Shown: piece by piece, positions 17,313-26,150 of the stretch | Numbering within the stretch: position 1 is the first letter of the stretch | How the letters are laid out: the number at the start of each line of letters is the position of its first letter | Program-made: the position numbers and the translations under genes | From: Bacteroidota bacterium | Lineage (GTDB): Bacteria; Bacteroidota; Bacteroidia; Chitinophagales; Saprospiraceae | Direction: 5' to 3' | Assembly: GCA_009908745.1 (NCBI GenBank) | Contig: JAAAOU010000156.1 | Location: forward strand, 1-32,836 | DNA length: 32,836 nucleotides | The notes under the pieces: model-generated | The model's database searches: none | The model's input: the letters and a program-made list of their open reading frames with translations, nothing else | What the model was told of the DNA's origin: nothing

Positions 17313-17406
17313 GCGTAGACTTGACAAGGGCGGGATGTTCCGCTTGGGAAAGCATGGCGTAGACTTGACAAGGGCGGGATGTTCCGCTTGGGAAACTTGT
17401 CAAGTC
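17313..17406. repeat. Two 39-bp direct repeats (44-bp period) with a nested inverted repeat
   Basis: A 39-base unit beginning GCGTAGACTTGACAAGGGCG occurs at 17313-17351 and again, identical, at 17357-17395. The second copy's GACTTGACAAG (17362-17372) pairs perfectly with CTTGTCAAGTC (17396-17406), giving an 11-bp stem with a 23-base loop. The right arm is 4 bases from the stop codon of the LRR gene (minus strand), so the hairpin could end that transcript, though no T run follows. A degraded third start (GGCGTAGAACTTGG) lies just to the left at 17296. Confidence 0.8.
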
Positions 17407-17410
17407 AAGT

Positions 17411-19387
17411 CTAGTAGAACAGGAACTGCCGCATCCTATCGCCGTCGAGCTCATTGCCTGCGGTGTAGTACCTGATGCTTTGTTCGATTAGGTCGGGGCG
17501 CATGCTCCTGAGCCCCCAGGGGGTGTAGATGGTACGCAGGGCTTCTTCGGAGCAGTTTTGTAGCAGCAGTTGCTCGTAGGTTTGTCGTGGTTCGTATTGA
17601 AGCTTCCATGCCAGAAAAATATCCGTCAGCAGCGGCAAGGGTACGCCCCCCGATTGCAGCAGTTGCAGGGCTAACTTGCGGTTTTTCTCCTCGCGGTGAA
17701 GCAGCATGAGTTGGAGCTTTTGCACCTTGCGCTCATCGTAATGATCGGCGAATTTTCGGCCTAGCGCCAGATTGAGGAAACGGGTCAAACTCAGCCGGGA
17801 AATGAAGCGCTGCTCTTTCTGCAATGGAGGCAGTGCCACCGTTTTTCTTAAGCGCCCGAGTACGATATAGTCTGCGGATTGGTTGGCATCCGTGATCACC
17901 GTTAGGCCTTGTTGTTGGAGTACCTCGATAGTCGCGGCAGCCTCGAACCCTGTTTGCCCCAGCAGCAGCAGGCTTGCCCCGTTAGCACTAGTGGGGATTT
18001 CCTGCACCGGGCTACGCTCTTGGAGTAAATGCCGGCGTATTTTATAGTTCCAGTCTCTCATGACGCCGAGGGCTAGTACCTGAAGTAGATGCGGTGTAGG
18101 GGTAAGCGGAATCGCTACATGAGGATCCTTTATTATTTCGTAGAGAATCTCCATGAAGGCTTCGGGGACATCGTAAGAGTTGCACTTACTGATAAACCTA
18201 ATCAGCTTCCTGTCGCTAAGTGCATTTCCTGCGCCGTGGATTTTTCGTAAGCTCCTTAGTTGAAAAAGCGAGGGGGGCATGGTTTCCATCTGGTTTTTGC
18301 GGATATCCAGCTTTCTCAGATGGCGCCATTGATGCAGGCGGCCCGGAAGCTGCGTCAGCTGGCAATCCCGTAAGGAGAGCTCTTCCAATTGAGTCAACTG
18401 GCACACGGATTCAGGCACTTGCCGTAGGGGGTTGCCGCTAAGCGACAGTTTCTTCAAGGAAGCAGGCAAGGCGGGTAGTTGCCGTAGCTCATTGCCCGAG
18501 AGGTCGAGCGTTCTCAAGTTAGCCAGCGTGGGCAGTTGATCCGGCAGACGGCTTATTCCGTTCCCCGACAATTTCAGGCGCTCCAGCCGCTGTGCGTCCT
18601 CAATTTGAGGGGGCAAGGCACTGATCTTATTGTTGTCAGCTTCAAAAACAGCCAGCCAAGGGAGGCTCCAAATAGGGCGCGGTATCTGAGTAAGCTTATT
18701 GCGGTTTAAGACCAACTGCCGCAGCCTGCGCAGGTCGCCCACCTCTTCAGGAAGGGACTTGAGGTTGTTGCGCTCTAGGAACAAAAAATGGAGTGCCCTC
18801 AAACCGTGGATATCAGCTGGCAAGTGGCTTAGGCGGTTATAGCTCAAGTCGAGCCGCTCTAGCCGCTTGAGGCGGCATAGGGTCTTTGGAAAGGTGCGTA
18901 TACGGTTGTGGGAAAGCACCAAACGGCGCAGGCTATGCAGATGGTGCAGGCCGAGGATACTGCGTATTTTATTGCTGTCGGCCTCCAAGCACTTTAATTT
19001 TCCTAGCGTTTGTATCTCTTTTGGAAGGGCTTCTAGCTGATTGTGGCTAAGCAGCAGGGTGTTTAAGCTGCTCAGGCCCGTAATGGCGGCGGGGATTTCG
19101 GTAAGGCGATTGCCAGACAGGTTGAGTTTCTCCAAATTCTGGAGCTCGAACAGTGCTTGTGGCAGCACCGCAATTTGATTATTGGCGAGGCTGAGCGTCC
19201 GCAGTTGCTTCAGGCTACTGATTTGGGGCGGAATGGTTTTCAAGGCGTTGTCGTTGAGGTGCAGATGACGCAATTGGGGGAGTGCAAAAACCAGCGGCGG
19301 CAGTTGATCCATACCACGATTGCGCAGATAGAGGGCTTTGACTTTATCCTGTTTGCGCCGGGCCTCTTCTAGATTATAACACTTCAT
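17411..19387 (-). CDS. Leucine-rich-repeat protein with C-terminal BRCT-like segment
   Basis: A 658-residue protein with no signal peptide or membrane helix, so probably cytosolic. Residues about 15-400 are some sixteen 23-residue leucine-rich repeats of the LxxLxLxxNxLxxLPxxl type, for example LRTLSLANNQIAVLPQALFE. After a helical stretch, residues about 465-515 (GASLLLLGQTGFEAA, IEVLQQQGLTVI and QSADYIVLGRL) read like a BRCT fold: strand, glycine turn, helix, strand, and a conserved DYIVLG end as in ligase BRCT domains. The rest is helical and I do not recognise it. Its ATG overlaps the stop of the MutS-like gene (ATGA), so translation is probably coupled. LRR and BRCT are both binding modules, which suggests an adaptor for the MutS-like ATPase. 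The BRCT call is by eye and moderate. Confidence 0.85.
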   Translation of the reverse strand: MKCYNLEEARRKQDKVKALYLRNRGMDQLPPLVFALPQLRHLHLNDNALKTIPPQISSLKQLRTLSLANNQIAVLPQALFELQNLEKLNLSGNRLTEIPAAITGLSSLNTLLLSHNQLEALPKEIQTLGKLKCLEADSNKIRSILGLHHLHSLRRLVLSHNRIRTFPKTLCRLKRLERLDLSYNRLSHLPADIHGLRALHFLFLERNNLKSLPEEVGDLRRLRQLVLNRNKLTQIPRPIWSLPWLAVFEADNNKISALPPQIEDAQRLERLKLSGNGISRLPDQLPTLANLRTLDLSGNELRQLPALPASLKKLSLSGNPLRQVPESVCQLTQLEELSLRDCQLTQLPGRLHQWRHLRKLDIRKNQMETMPPSLFQLRSLRKIHGAGNALSDRKLIRFISKCNSYDVPEAFMEILYEIIKDPHVAIPLTPTPHLLQVLALGVMRDWNYKIRRHLLQERSPVQEIPTSANGASLLLLGQTGFEAAATIEVLQQQGLTVITDANQSADYIVLGRLRKTVALPPLQKEQRFISRLSLTRFLNLALGRKFADHYDERKVQKLQLMLLHREEKNRKLALQLLQSGGVPLPLLTDIFLAWKLQYEPRQTYEQLLLQNCSEEALRTIYTPWGLRSMRPDLIEQSIRYYTAGNELDGDRMRQFLFY

Positions 19388-21195
19388 ACTTCCCCGATTT
19401 TGATACCCATTTGCTGCATGAGCAGGGTGGCGTTGAAGCTTTCGCTCACGCCCTTTCTAAGTTTATAGTCAAAGTACAGCTTCCCGTCCTTGATTTCCAC
19501 CTCAATGCAGAGGTTTTCTATACGCCCCTTGGCTTCGGCTTCCAGTTCCCCCAGCTCCAAGTCGTGCGTGGCGATAATCCCCGATCCCCGGCTGCGGATG
19601 AGTTGCCGGATGAGGGCCTTGGAGCCGGTGTGGCGGTCGTTGCTATTGGTACCTTTCAGTATTTCGTCCAAGAGGAAGAAGGCCTGCAACTGTGGTGGCT
19701 GATGATCAGCGGTAGCTTCCACCGCTTCGATGATGAATTTGAGGCGTTTCAGCTCTGCGTAGAAGGAAGAAGTGCTTTCCTGCAGGGCATCTTGCGTACG
19801 CATGCTGGTATAGACCTGCAGGGGCGGCAGTTCTAGCTGTTTGGCGCAAGCCGGCGCACCCGCCATAGCGAGCACGATATTGATGCCTACGGTGCGCAGG
19901 AAGGTGCTTTTGCCCGCCATGTTTGAGCCAGTGACCAGCTTGATATGGCCATCGGTGGGCAATTGGATGTCATTGCACACCCGTTTGCCGCGGGGCAGCA
20001 GGGGATGGCCGACCTCCACCGCTTCTACCTGCATGCGGCGGGTGATCGTGGGCATGGCCCAGTCGGGATTGTTATGGTAACAATTGGCGTAGCTGCTCAG
20101 GGCTTCGAACGCGGCCATGGCTTCAAACCAAGCGGGCAATCGGTCTTGCATGCCGGTTTTCCACTTCTCCAGGCGGTAGACGTATTGCAATTCCCACAGC
20201 CCGAGTATATTGAAGATAAAAGCGAAGGCATTGTAGCGGACATTCAGCTGCCGGATGATGTACGATAGCCGTTGGATCATGACGGAAGCCTCTTTGCCCG
20301 TTTCGTCAAAGCGGCCGTGCAGTTCCCGCAGGAGCGGCGACTCAAATGCTTGGCCCTCGATTTGCTGTATGAGCTTGGCGTAGTGCGACAAGGCTTTCTC
20401 GGCATGGGCGGTTTTCAGGTGCGTGGTATTGACCTGTTCGGCAAACTGCCGCAGGATCAGCAAAGCGGGGAGGTAAAGCAACAGGCCTAGGTACCAAGGC
20501 AAGTAAAGCGCCCAGATCACAGCTGCCAGCACCGACCAGAGCGGTAGGGCGTACAGGGCGACAACCACCCATTTTTTGTCGGTGAGAAAGGGCGGCTCGG
20601 TGAGCCAGCGCTTCAGCAGCTCGATCTGTGCGGGGTCATCCTCCGCCTCTAGGCCGTACGCCTGAAAGTGCTGCCGCCAGTCTAGCATATCCGCCAGTTC
20701 TTTGGTAGCGTCTTGCCTAGCCTGAATTTCTTTTGGGGCGGCGGGCTTGGACAGCCAGTCAGCCAGCTGTTGTTGCCCCAAGGCGGTAGTGGCCCGGTTG
20801 AGGTACTGAAAGAGGGAAAAAGGGCCGAAGAGGTCGAGGTCGATAGCGTTGGGATGGTCTGCTTTCAGGAAAGCGGCCCCGTCGGCGTAGTTGGAGAAAT
20901 CGTGCTTATCGTAGGCGGCGGCTTCCCACTCATTGAGCTGCGCTAGACGGCTTTGGTGCTGTTCCTCCTCTTTGATACCTTGGTGCCAGCGCACGAAACG
21001 GTAGAACCCAAACAGGAAGACGACGACGCCCGCAATACCCGCCAAAAAGTGCACCGACGACCACAGCAATACGATAGCAGCTATGCTGAGCAGGAAGATC
21101 AGCAAGCGGATGAGGGAGAAGCGGTTGTAGCGTTGGCGGAGTGCTTCTGCCGCTTCTTTAAATGCTTGGGCCCGTTGTGTGTAGGATTGCCCCAT
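19384..21195 (-). CDS. Membrane-anchored MutS-like ATPase
   Basis: A 603-residue protein with the MutS ATPase at its C-terminus: Walker A TGSNMAGKST (about residues 420-429), a SSFYAELKRLKFIIE helix, Walker B FFLLDEILKGTNSNDR (about 502) and THDLELGELE. This is the MutS domain V signature (DE..GT). The usual N-terminal mismatch-binding domain I (with its Phe-X-Glu) is absent. Instead residues about 27-65 form two transmembrane helices (LIRLLIFLLSIAAIVLLW and FLAGIAGVVVFLFGF) and about 205-250 form another hydrophobic pair. It is therefore a membrane MutS-related protein of the kind seen in Bacteroidota, not a canonical mismatch repair protein. ATG at 21195 is preferred over the TTG two codons upstream. 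It is coupled to the LRR gene. Confidence 0.88.
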   Translation of the reverse strand: MGQSYTQRAQAFKEAAEALRQRYNRFSLIRLLIFLLSIAAIVLLWSSVHFLAGIAGVVVFLFGFYRFVRWHQGIKEEEQHQSRLAQLNEWEAAAYDKHDFSNYADGAAFLKADHPNAIDLDLFGPFSLFQYLNRATTALGQQQLADWLSKPAAPKEIQARQDATKELADMLDWRQHFQAYGLEAEDDPAQIELLKRWLTEPPFLTDKKWVVVALYALPLWSVLAAVIWALYLPWYLGLLLYLPALLILRQFAEQVNTTHLKTAHAEKALSHYAKLIQQIEGQAFESPLLRELHGRFDETGKEASVMIQRLSYIIRQLNVRYNAFAFIFNILGLWELQYVYRLEKWKTGMQDRLPAWFEAMAAFEALSSYANCYHNNPDWAMPTITRRMQVEAVEVGHPLLPRGKRVCNDIQLPTDGHIKLVTGSNMAGKSTFLRTVGINIVLAMAGAPACAKQLELPPLQVYTSMRTQDALQESTSSFYAELKRLKFIIEAVEATADHQPPQLQAFFLLDEILKGTNSNDRHTGSKALIRQLIRSRGSGIIATHDLELGELEAEAKGRIENLCIEVEIKDGKLYFDYKLRKGVSESFNATLLMQQMGIKIGEV

Positions 21196-21308
21196 AAACA
21201 ATATTGTTGAAGCGCAAAAGTAGGGAAAGTGCAGGTACTGAGCACCGATTATGAGTTAAAAACAGCTATTCCTGCCCCTACCGTCCTAAAGCTTAGCCCG
21301 CTACGGTC

Positions 21309-21471
21309 TATAGTCTGACAACTCAGGATTTGTGAAAATATGACGCCGCTATTTTTTCGGCTGGCAAGGCGGAAAACGTAGGCATAGCCTAAGTTCTGTC
21401 GAGGCTTTCCAACGCAGCAAGGCGGAAAAAGAGCAAGTCAGAATTCACAAATTTCGGGTTGTCAGACTATA
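21309..21471. mobile_element. 163-bp palindromic MITE-like relic overlapping the photolyase 3' end
   Basis: TATAGTCTGACAAC (21309-21322) and GTTGTCAGACTATA (21458-21471) are perfect 14-bp inverted repeats. A second pair, TTTGTGAA (21329-21336) and TTCACAAA (21444-21451), lies inside them. The core has the direct repeat GCAAGGCGGAAAA twice and a palindromic TAGGCATAGCCTA. It encodes no protein. The right arm contains the last codons and TGA stop of the CRY-DASH gene. Only one copy is present in the window, so mobility is inferred from structure alone. Confidence 0.7.
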
Positions 21472-22875
21472 AATGCGTTTCACTGCCCACTCTAACTTAC
21501 TGGACAATGCTTCGGGTGCCGGGTAATCTGTACCGATCTGCAGTCCATACTGCGCTTGTTCTTCTTTGCCCATAGCAAAGGGTGCATAGATTTTTGGCGC
21601 AGGCACCTCGGACAGTTCCGGCAGCCAGTGCCGTACAAATTCCCCTTTTTTGTCGTATTTCTTACTCTGCCAAATCGGGTTGGTGAAGCGTTGTTCCGTG
21701 GCCTGCGTATTCCAGTTGAGCCAATTGCTGCAAACATCATAGTCGATAAGTTGAGACTCAAACCAAGCGGCGCCCCAAGTCCAGTTGATGCCGTACTCCT
21801 TCGCCAAAAAGCTAGCGTGGTTCACCCGCCCGCGGTTGGACATGAAGCCCGTCTGATTCATCTGCCGCATGTGCGCATCTAGGAAAGGGATGCCCGTCTC
21901 TGCCCTGCGCCACTTGTCGAAAAGCGGTTGATCTTCCTTCCATTCCAGCTCTTTGCCTTTAATCCCACTTGGGAAAAACATGCGGTTGCCGTGCTTCATG
22001 CCCAGATACTGGAAAAACTCCCGCCATTTGAGCTCAAAGATTAGCCAGTAGGTGGAGATATTCTTTTTGACTTCCGCCTCGTACTTCTTGTTTTCCCAAT
22101 AGACCCGGCGGGGCGACAGGCAGCCCAGCGCGAGGTAAGGGGAGAATTTGGAGCTGTAGTCGTCGCCCAAGGACTGATTGCGGGTCCACTTGTAGCGGGT
22201 AAGCAGCTCACTGTCGAAGAAGTAGTACTGCAACCGTTCGAGGGCTGCTGTTTCCCCTCCTTTATAGGCGGGGGTACCGGCTTCCTCAAAACCCAAATCG
22301 GCCAGCGTTGGCGTGTTGCCGTATTCAGCTCCTTCCAGCAATGGAAGGCGGACTGGTTCGGGCAAAAGCGGACGGACTTTGCCGCCCTTGCGCAGTTGCT
22401 TGCGGAAGGTCTTGAAAGTAGCCGCGGTTTCCTCAGGCTCGAAAGAGAGATCATCCGGGTGGTACAGCAGATGGCTCCAATCCCGTTGAAATTGGCATTC
22501 CAAGGGGGCAATGGAACGTTGCACCGCCTTTTCCTCTTGCCGTTCCTCCCAGGGGATGTCCGCCTGTGCGTAGACGGCCTGAATGTCATGCTGGCGAACC
22601 AGCTTAGGCAGGGCCTCAGCCGCTGGGCCGACCACGACTTGCAAATCACCGCCAATGGCGCGCAAGTTTTTACGCAGGTTGTCGAGGCTTTGCAGCAAAA
22701 AAGCCGCCCGGTTGACGCCCGTTTTGCGAAAGCCCAGTGGAAGCTCCCGAAACCAGTCGGGGTCAATGCAGTAGACCGGCAGGATGGCTTGGCTTTCCTT
22801 GATGGCGTTTTGTAACACCGGGTTGTCATGCAGGCGCAAGTCTTTTCGGAACCAGAGGATGCTGCGGGTGGGCAT
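21445..22875 (-). CDS. CRY-DASH family photolyase/cryptochrome
   Basis: A 476-residue flavoprotein. It starts RSILWFRKDLRLHDNP (N-terminal photolyase alpha/beta domain for the antenna cofactor), with an FAD domain from about residue 220. DASH-type hallmarks are WRNQSLGDDYSSKFSPYLALGCLSPR-like (here KWTRNQSLGDDYSSKF), YWLIFELKWREFFQYLGMKHGNRMFF, GFMSNRGRVNHASFLAKE and WFESQLIDYDVCSNWLNWN. CRY-DASH proteins repair cyclobutane dimers in single-stranded or looped DNA with light and may also signal. The last eight residues (YSLTTRNL) and the stop codon are encoded by the palindromic element at 21309-21471, so the C-terminus has been replaced or extended. This should not harm the FAD core. A small unknown gene lies 50 bases upstream in the same direction. 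Confidence 0.94.
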   Translation of the reverse strand: MPTRSILWFRKDLRLHDNPVLQNAIKESQAILPVYCIDPDWFRELPLGFRKTGVNRAAFLLQSLDNLRKNLRAIGGDLQVVVGPAAEALPKLVRQHDIQAVYAQADIPWEERQEEKAVQRSIAPLECQFQRDWSHLLYHPDDLSFEPEETAATFKTFRKQLRKGGKVRPLLPEPVRLPLLEGAEYGNTPTLADLGFEEAGTPAYKGGETAALERLQYYFFDSELLTRYKWTRNQSLGDDYSSKFSPYLALGCLSPRRVYWENKKYEAEVKKNISTYWLIFELKWREFFQYLGMKHGNRMFFPSGIKGKELEWKEDQPLFDKWRRAETGIPFLDAHMRQMNQTGFMSNRGRVNHASFLAKEYGINWTWGAAWFESQLIDYDVCSNWLNWNTQATEQRFTNPIWQSKKYDKKGEFVRHWLPELSEVPAPKIYAPFAMGKEEQAQYGLQIGTDYPAPEALSSKLEWAVKRIYSLTTRNL

Positions 22876-22925
22876 GGTTTTTTAAGCACCTAACGGAGGG
22901 CAGGAGGTAGTGTTCATAAAGTCGG

Positions 22926-23357
22926 TTAGTTAGGCACATTGTCCCGGATGAAGCTTAAATACCCTCTAGCCCCATTTTCCTTGCGCCAAAAGCGGGCAGA
23001 GCGGCGTAAGTAGTTGAAGCCTGTAGCGTAGAGTGTTTCCAAGTAAGGGATCGTCTTTCCGCCGAGGGTGTAATCCGTGTTTTGGAGGACGTGCTCGTCT
23101 GCCCCTAACTCTTCCCGTACATCCAAGGCTGTTATAATCGCTTCGATCAGGGCTTGCTTGCGGGTAATCGTGGAAGTGGGTTCGTCCATACTTTTACCTT
23201 GCGCTAGCTTTTTGAAGAACTTTTGGAGCGAGTCGTAGACCATTTCAACGTCTTTATCTTCGAGTCTCGGGTGCTCTTTGGATACCTTAATGACAGCTTC
23301 TTCTACACTGAACAGGCAAGGCTGCAGGAAGTCGGGCGGCATGTGGGAATTAGACAT
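22926..23357 (-). CDS. Hypothetical protein (143 aa)
   Basis: A 143-residue soluble protein that I do not recognise. It has no signal peptide or membrane segment. The N-terminal half is helical and charged (FSVEEAVIKVSKEHPRLEDK, VYDSLQKFFKKLAQGK), the middle carries TITRKQALIEAIITALDVREE, and the end is aromatic and basic (FNYLRRSARFWRKENGARGY). It ends 50 bases before the CRY-DASH start and likely shares its transcript. It is divergent from the helicase fusion, separated by 124 bases that are AT-rich. The ATG at 23357 is chosen; a second Met five codons in is also possible. Confidence 0.65.
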   Translation of the reverse strand: MSNSHMPPDFLQPCLFSVEEAVIKVSKEHPRLEDKDVEMVYDSLQKFFKKLAQGKSMDEPTSTITRKQALIEAIITALDVREELGADEHVLQNTDYTLGGKTIPYLETLYATGFNYLRRSARFWRKENGARGYLSFIRDNVPN

Positions 23358-23481
23358 GGACCAGTTTTTTCGTTTTTTAAAAGAAAGTAATTTTTTTAAA
23401 TAGGGCTGCTAAGCCTTCTGTTTAGAAGAATAAGGCAGTAGCTTTAGGAGCTGTGAAATTAAAGAAAACGCACCAAAACAC

Positions 23482-26148
23482 ATGCAATTACTGAGATATA
23501 ATGAGTTCTCTGCCAAAGGCCTGAGCAGCAAAGTGAAAAAAGTGGAGCGGATGCTGCAGGCAGGGGACTTCAAATCCGCGGAGGTTAAGAAAATCAAGCA
23601 GCTGGGCTACTTCCGCGCCAAGCTCGACCACGAGAACCGGTTGCTATTCAAATTTGCGAAGCATCAGGGGGAAACTTACATCTTGCTGCTGGAAGTCATT
23701 CCCAATCATGACTACGACAAATCGAGGTTTCTGAGGGGGGCGTCGGTGAAAGACAACCACTTTAGCGAAGTGCAGGGGCCCGAGAAGGTAGAGGAAGAGA
23801 CAATGGAGGCCATACGGTACGTCAACCCGGCTACCAAACGCTTCCACTTGCTCGACAAGGTCCTGTCATTGGACAGCGATCAGGAGGAAATTTACAACCT
23901 GCCCGCACCGTTGATTATCATTGGCTCGGCGGGCAGCGGCAAGACGGCGCTGACGCTGGAAAAGATGAAGGGCTACCCCGGCCACGTAGCCTATGTTTCG
24001 CTTTCTCCCTACCTGGTGGAAAATGCGCAGCGCATCTATGAGTCGTACGGGTACGAAAACCCAAAACAGGAGATTGACTTCCTCTCTTTCCGGGAGTACC
24101 TGGAGGGGATACAGATACCGGAAGGCAAGGAGCTAGACTACCGCAGCTTTGAGCGCTGGTACGAACGCGGGCCCCGGCAACGTTTCAAATTCAAGGAGCC
24201 TTACAAGCTCTTCGAGGAATTCAAGGGGGTGCTGACTGGTTCGGTGACGGATGCGGCGTACCTCAGCCGGGAGCGTTACGAAGAGCTTGGCGTCAAGCAG
24301 TCGATCTTCTTGGGCAGCGAACGGGGCAAGGTTTACGATCTCTTCGAGCGCTATCTGCGCTTCCTGAAAGAGCAGGGCTACTACGACAGCAACATGGTAG
24401 CGTACCAATATATGGATCGGGTGACGCCAAAGTACGACTTCGTGATCGTTGATGAGGTGCAGGACGTTACTAACATTCAGCTGCTGCTGATTTTGAAATC
24501 GCTGAAGACACCCGGCAACTTTTTGCTCAGTGGGGATGCCAATCAGATCGTGCACCCCAACTTCTTTTCTTGGTCGAAGATCAAAAGCCTATTTTTCAAT
24601 CAAGATTTAAAGGGCAGCGCGCTGCGCATTCTCAAGACCAACTACCGCAACTCCCGGCAGGTGACCAAGCTGTCTAACGACCTGCTAAAAATCAAGAATG
24701 CCCGCTTTGGGTCCATCGACAAGGAGAGCACCTACCTGATCAACACCGTAGCGGACAAGGAAGGGAAAATCCACTTTTACCCGGACAGCGACAAAGTGCG
24801 CAAGGAGCTCAACAAACGGACGAAGGACTCCGCCAAATTTGCGGTGCTGGTGCTGGACAAGCAGCAAAAAGCACAAGTGTCGAAAGATTTCAAGACCCCG
24901 CTGGTGTTTACCATTCAGGAGGCCAAGGGGTTGGAGTACGAAAACATCATCCTGGTCAACTTCATCAGTGATCACGATAGCGAATTCCGCACTATTGCCA
25001 AAGGCGTAAGCGAAGCCGACCTGCTGGATGAGAACCTGCGGTACGCCCGCGCTAAGGATAAAACCAACAAGGATCAGGAGGCTTACAAATTTTACATCAA
25101 CTCCCTGTACGTGGCCTTCACCCGCGCCGTGCAGAACGTCCACATCGTAGAGGCCAAAACTAAGAATGAGCTGCTGCAACTCCTCGGCGTGATGGAGACG
25201 GAAGAGGAGGTAAAGATTGAAAAACAGGCTAGCGACGAGGAGGAGTGGCTGGAAGAAGCCCGCCGCTTGGAGCTGCAGGGAAAATTTGAGCAGGCCGAAG
25301 CCATCCGGGCCCGCTTGCGCGGCATTGAGTTTGTGGGGGCAGAGGAGGCCGAGTTGCTGGCAGAGCGGATATTCGACCCGGAAGCCAGCCATACGGAGCA
25401 GGACGTGGAGCGCCTCTTTTTGTTTGCCCGCACGCGGCACCGCATTGCACTGGTGCAGCGGCTGCATGAGGAATTGAACTACGGCCCGGCCAAGCAATAC
25501 TTGGGCGAGTACCAGAAAGCACAGCAACAACTGGCTAACCATGTGCGCAACAAAAACCGGAAAAAGGTGGAGCGCATCGTCAGCAAGTTTGGCGTAGATA
25601 TACCGGATGCCGCAGAAGGCATGACCGGCCTGATGATTGCCGCGCAGCACGGCAAGATCGACATGCTTTACTACTTCCTGGAGCAGGATGCCAACCGCAA
25701 CCGGCAGGACCATCTGGGGCGCACCGCTTTGCAGCACCTGATTTTGGGCTACGACCGCCGGCAGCTCAATAAGTTCTTGCTGGAAACCTGGTACCCCAAG
25801 CTGGCCCCTTCCGCCGGGCAGTGCCGCTACGATGGCCGTCTGTACATCATCAACCACAAGAGCATGGAGTTTTTCCTCTACAATGTGCTCAACGCGATCC
25901 GCCTCGATGTATTCGCCCCCAATGACCCGCTGCCGGAGCGTTGCTTGCTGATGGACGACTTCATGCAGTTTATCGAAGAAATGCCGCCATCGCTACTCCC
26001 CGATTACCGCCGCAAGCGGCAGTATGTCAACAGCATCCTCTCCAAACACGAAGTCAACCGGGATGACCCGTACAACCGCAAACTGTTTGTGCGCCGCAGC
26101 CGGGGTTGCTACGATGTGCTGCCGGGGGCGGAGGTGAGCTGGGGGTAG
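23482..26148 (+). CDS. RelE-like / UvrD-type helicase / ankyrin fusion protein
   Basis: An 888-residue multidomain protein. Residues about 10-85 (SSKVKKVERMLQAGDF, QLGYFRAKLDHENRLLFKF, ILLLEVIPNHDYDKSRFL) resemble the compact RelE/ParE fold, with a YFRAKL..ENRLLF core. A superfamily 1 UvrD/Rep helicase follows: a Q-motif-like DSDQEEIYN, Walker A GSAGSGKT (148-155), motif II VIVDEVQD (D324, E325), motif III SGDANQIVHPNFFSW, TNYRNSRQV, the IQEAKGLEYENIILV segment and VAFTRAVQNVHIVE (motif VI, near 543). An acidic coiled linker follows, then one or two ankyrin repeats (about 713-755, GMTGLMIAAQHGKIDMLYYFLEQDA and DHLGRTALQHLI). No nuclease motif is obvious. RNA/DNA handling in defence or repair is plausible but unproven. 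The start at 23482 gives the whole RelE-like part. Confidence 0.87.
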   Translation: MQLLRYNEFSAKGLSSKVKKVERMLQAGDFKSAEVKKIKQLGYFRAKLDHENRLLFKFAKHQGETYILLLEVIPNHDYDKSRFLRGASVKDNHFSEVQGPEKVEEETMEAIRYVNPATKRFHLLDKVLSLDSDQEEIYNLPAPLIIIGSAGSGKTALTLEKMKGYPGHVAYVSLSPYLVENAQRIYESYGYENPKQEIDFLSFREYLEGIQIPEGKELDYRSFERWYERGPRQRFKFKEPYKLFEEFKGVLTGSVTDAAYLSRERYEELGVKQSIFLGSERGKVYDLFERYLRFLKEQGYYDSNMVAYQYMDRVTPKYDFVIVDEVQDVTNIQLLLILKSLKTPGNFLLSGDANQIVHPNFFSWSKIKSLFFNQDLKGSALRILKTNYRNSRQVTKLSNDLLKIKNARFGSIDKESTYLINTVADKEGKIHFYPDSDKVRKELNKRTKDSAKFAVLVLDKQQKAQVSKDFKTPLVFTIQEAKGLEYENIILVNFISDHDSEFRTIAKGVSEADLLDENLRYARAKDKTNKDQEAYKFYINSLYVAFTRAVQNVHIVEAKTKNELLQLLGVMETEEEVKIEKQASDEEEWLEEARRLELQGKFEQAEAIRARLRGIEFVGAEEAELLAERIFDPEASHTEQDVERLFLFARTRHRIALVQRLHEELNYGPAKQYLGEYQKAQQQLANHVRNKNRKKVERIVSKFGVDIPDAAEGMTGLMIAAQHGKIDMLYYFLEQDANRNRQDHLGRTALQHLILGYDRRQLNKFLLETWYPKLAPSAGQCRYDGRLYIINHKSMEFFLYNVLNAIRLDVFAPNDPLPERCLLMDDFMQFIEEMPPSLLPDYRRKRQYVNSILSKHEVNRDDPYNRKLFVRRSRGCYDVLPGAEVSWG

Positions 26149-26150
26149 GG

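Noticed and set aside
17313-17406. CRISPR array
   Set aside because: Only two direct repeats with a 5-base gap, no spacers of constant length and no cas genes.
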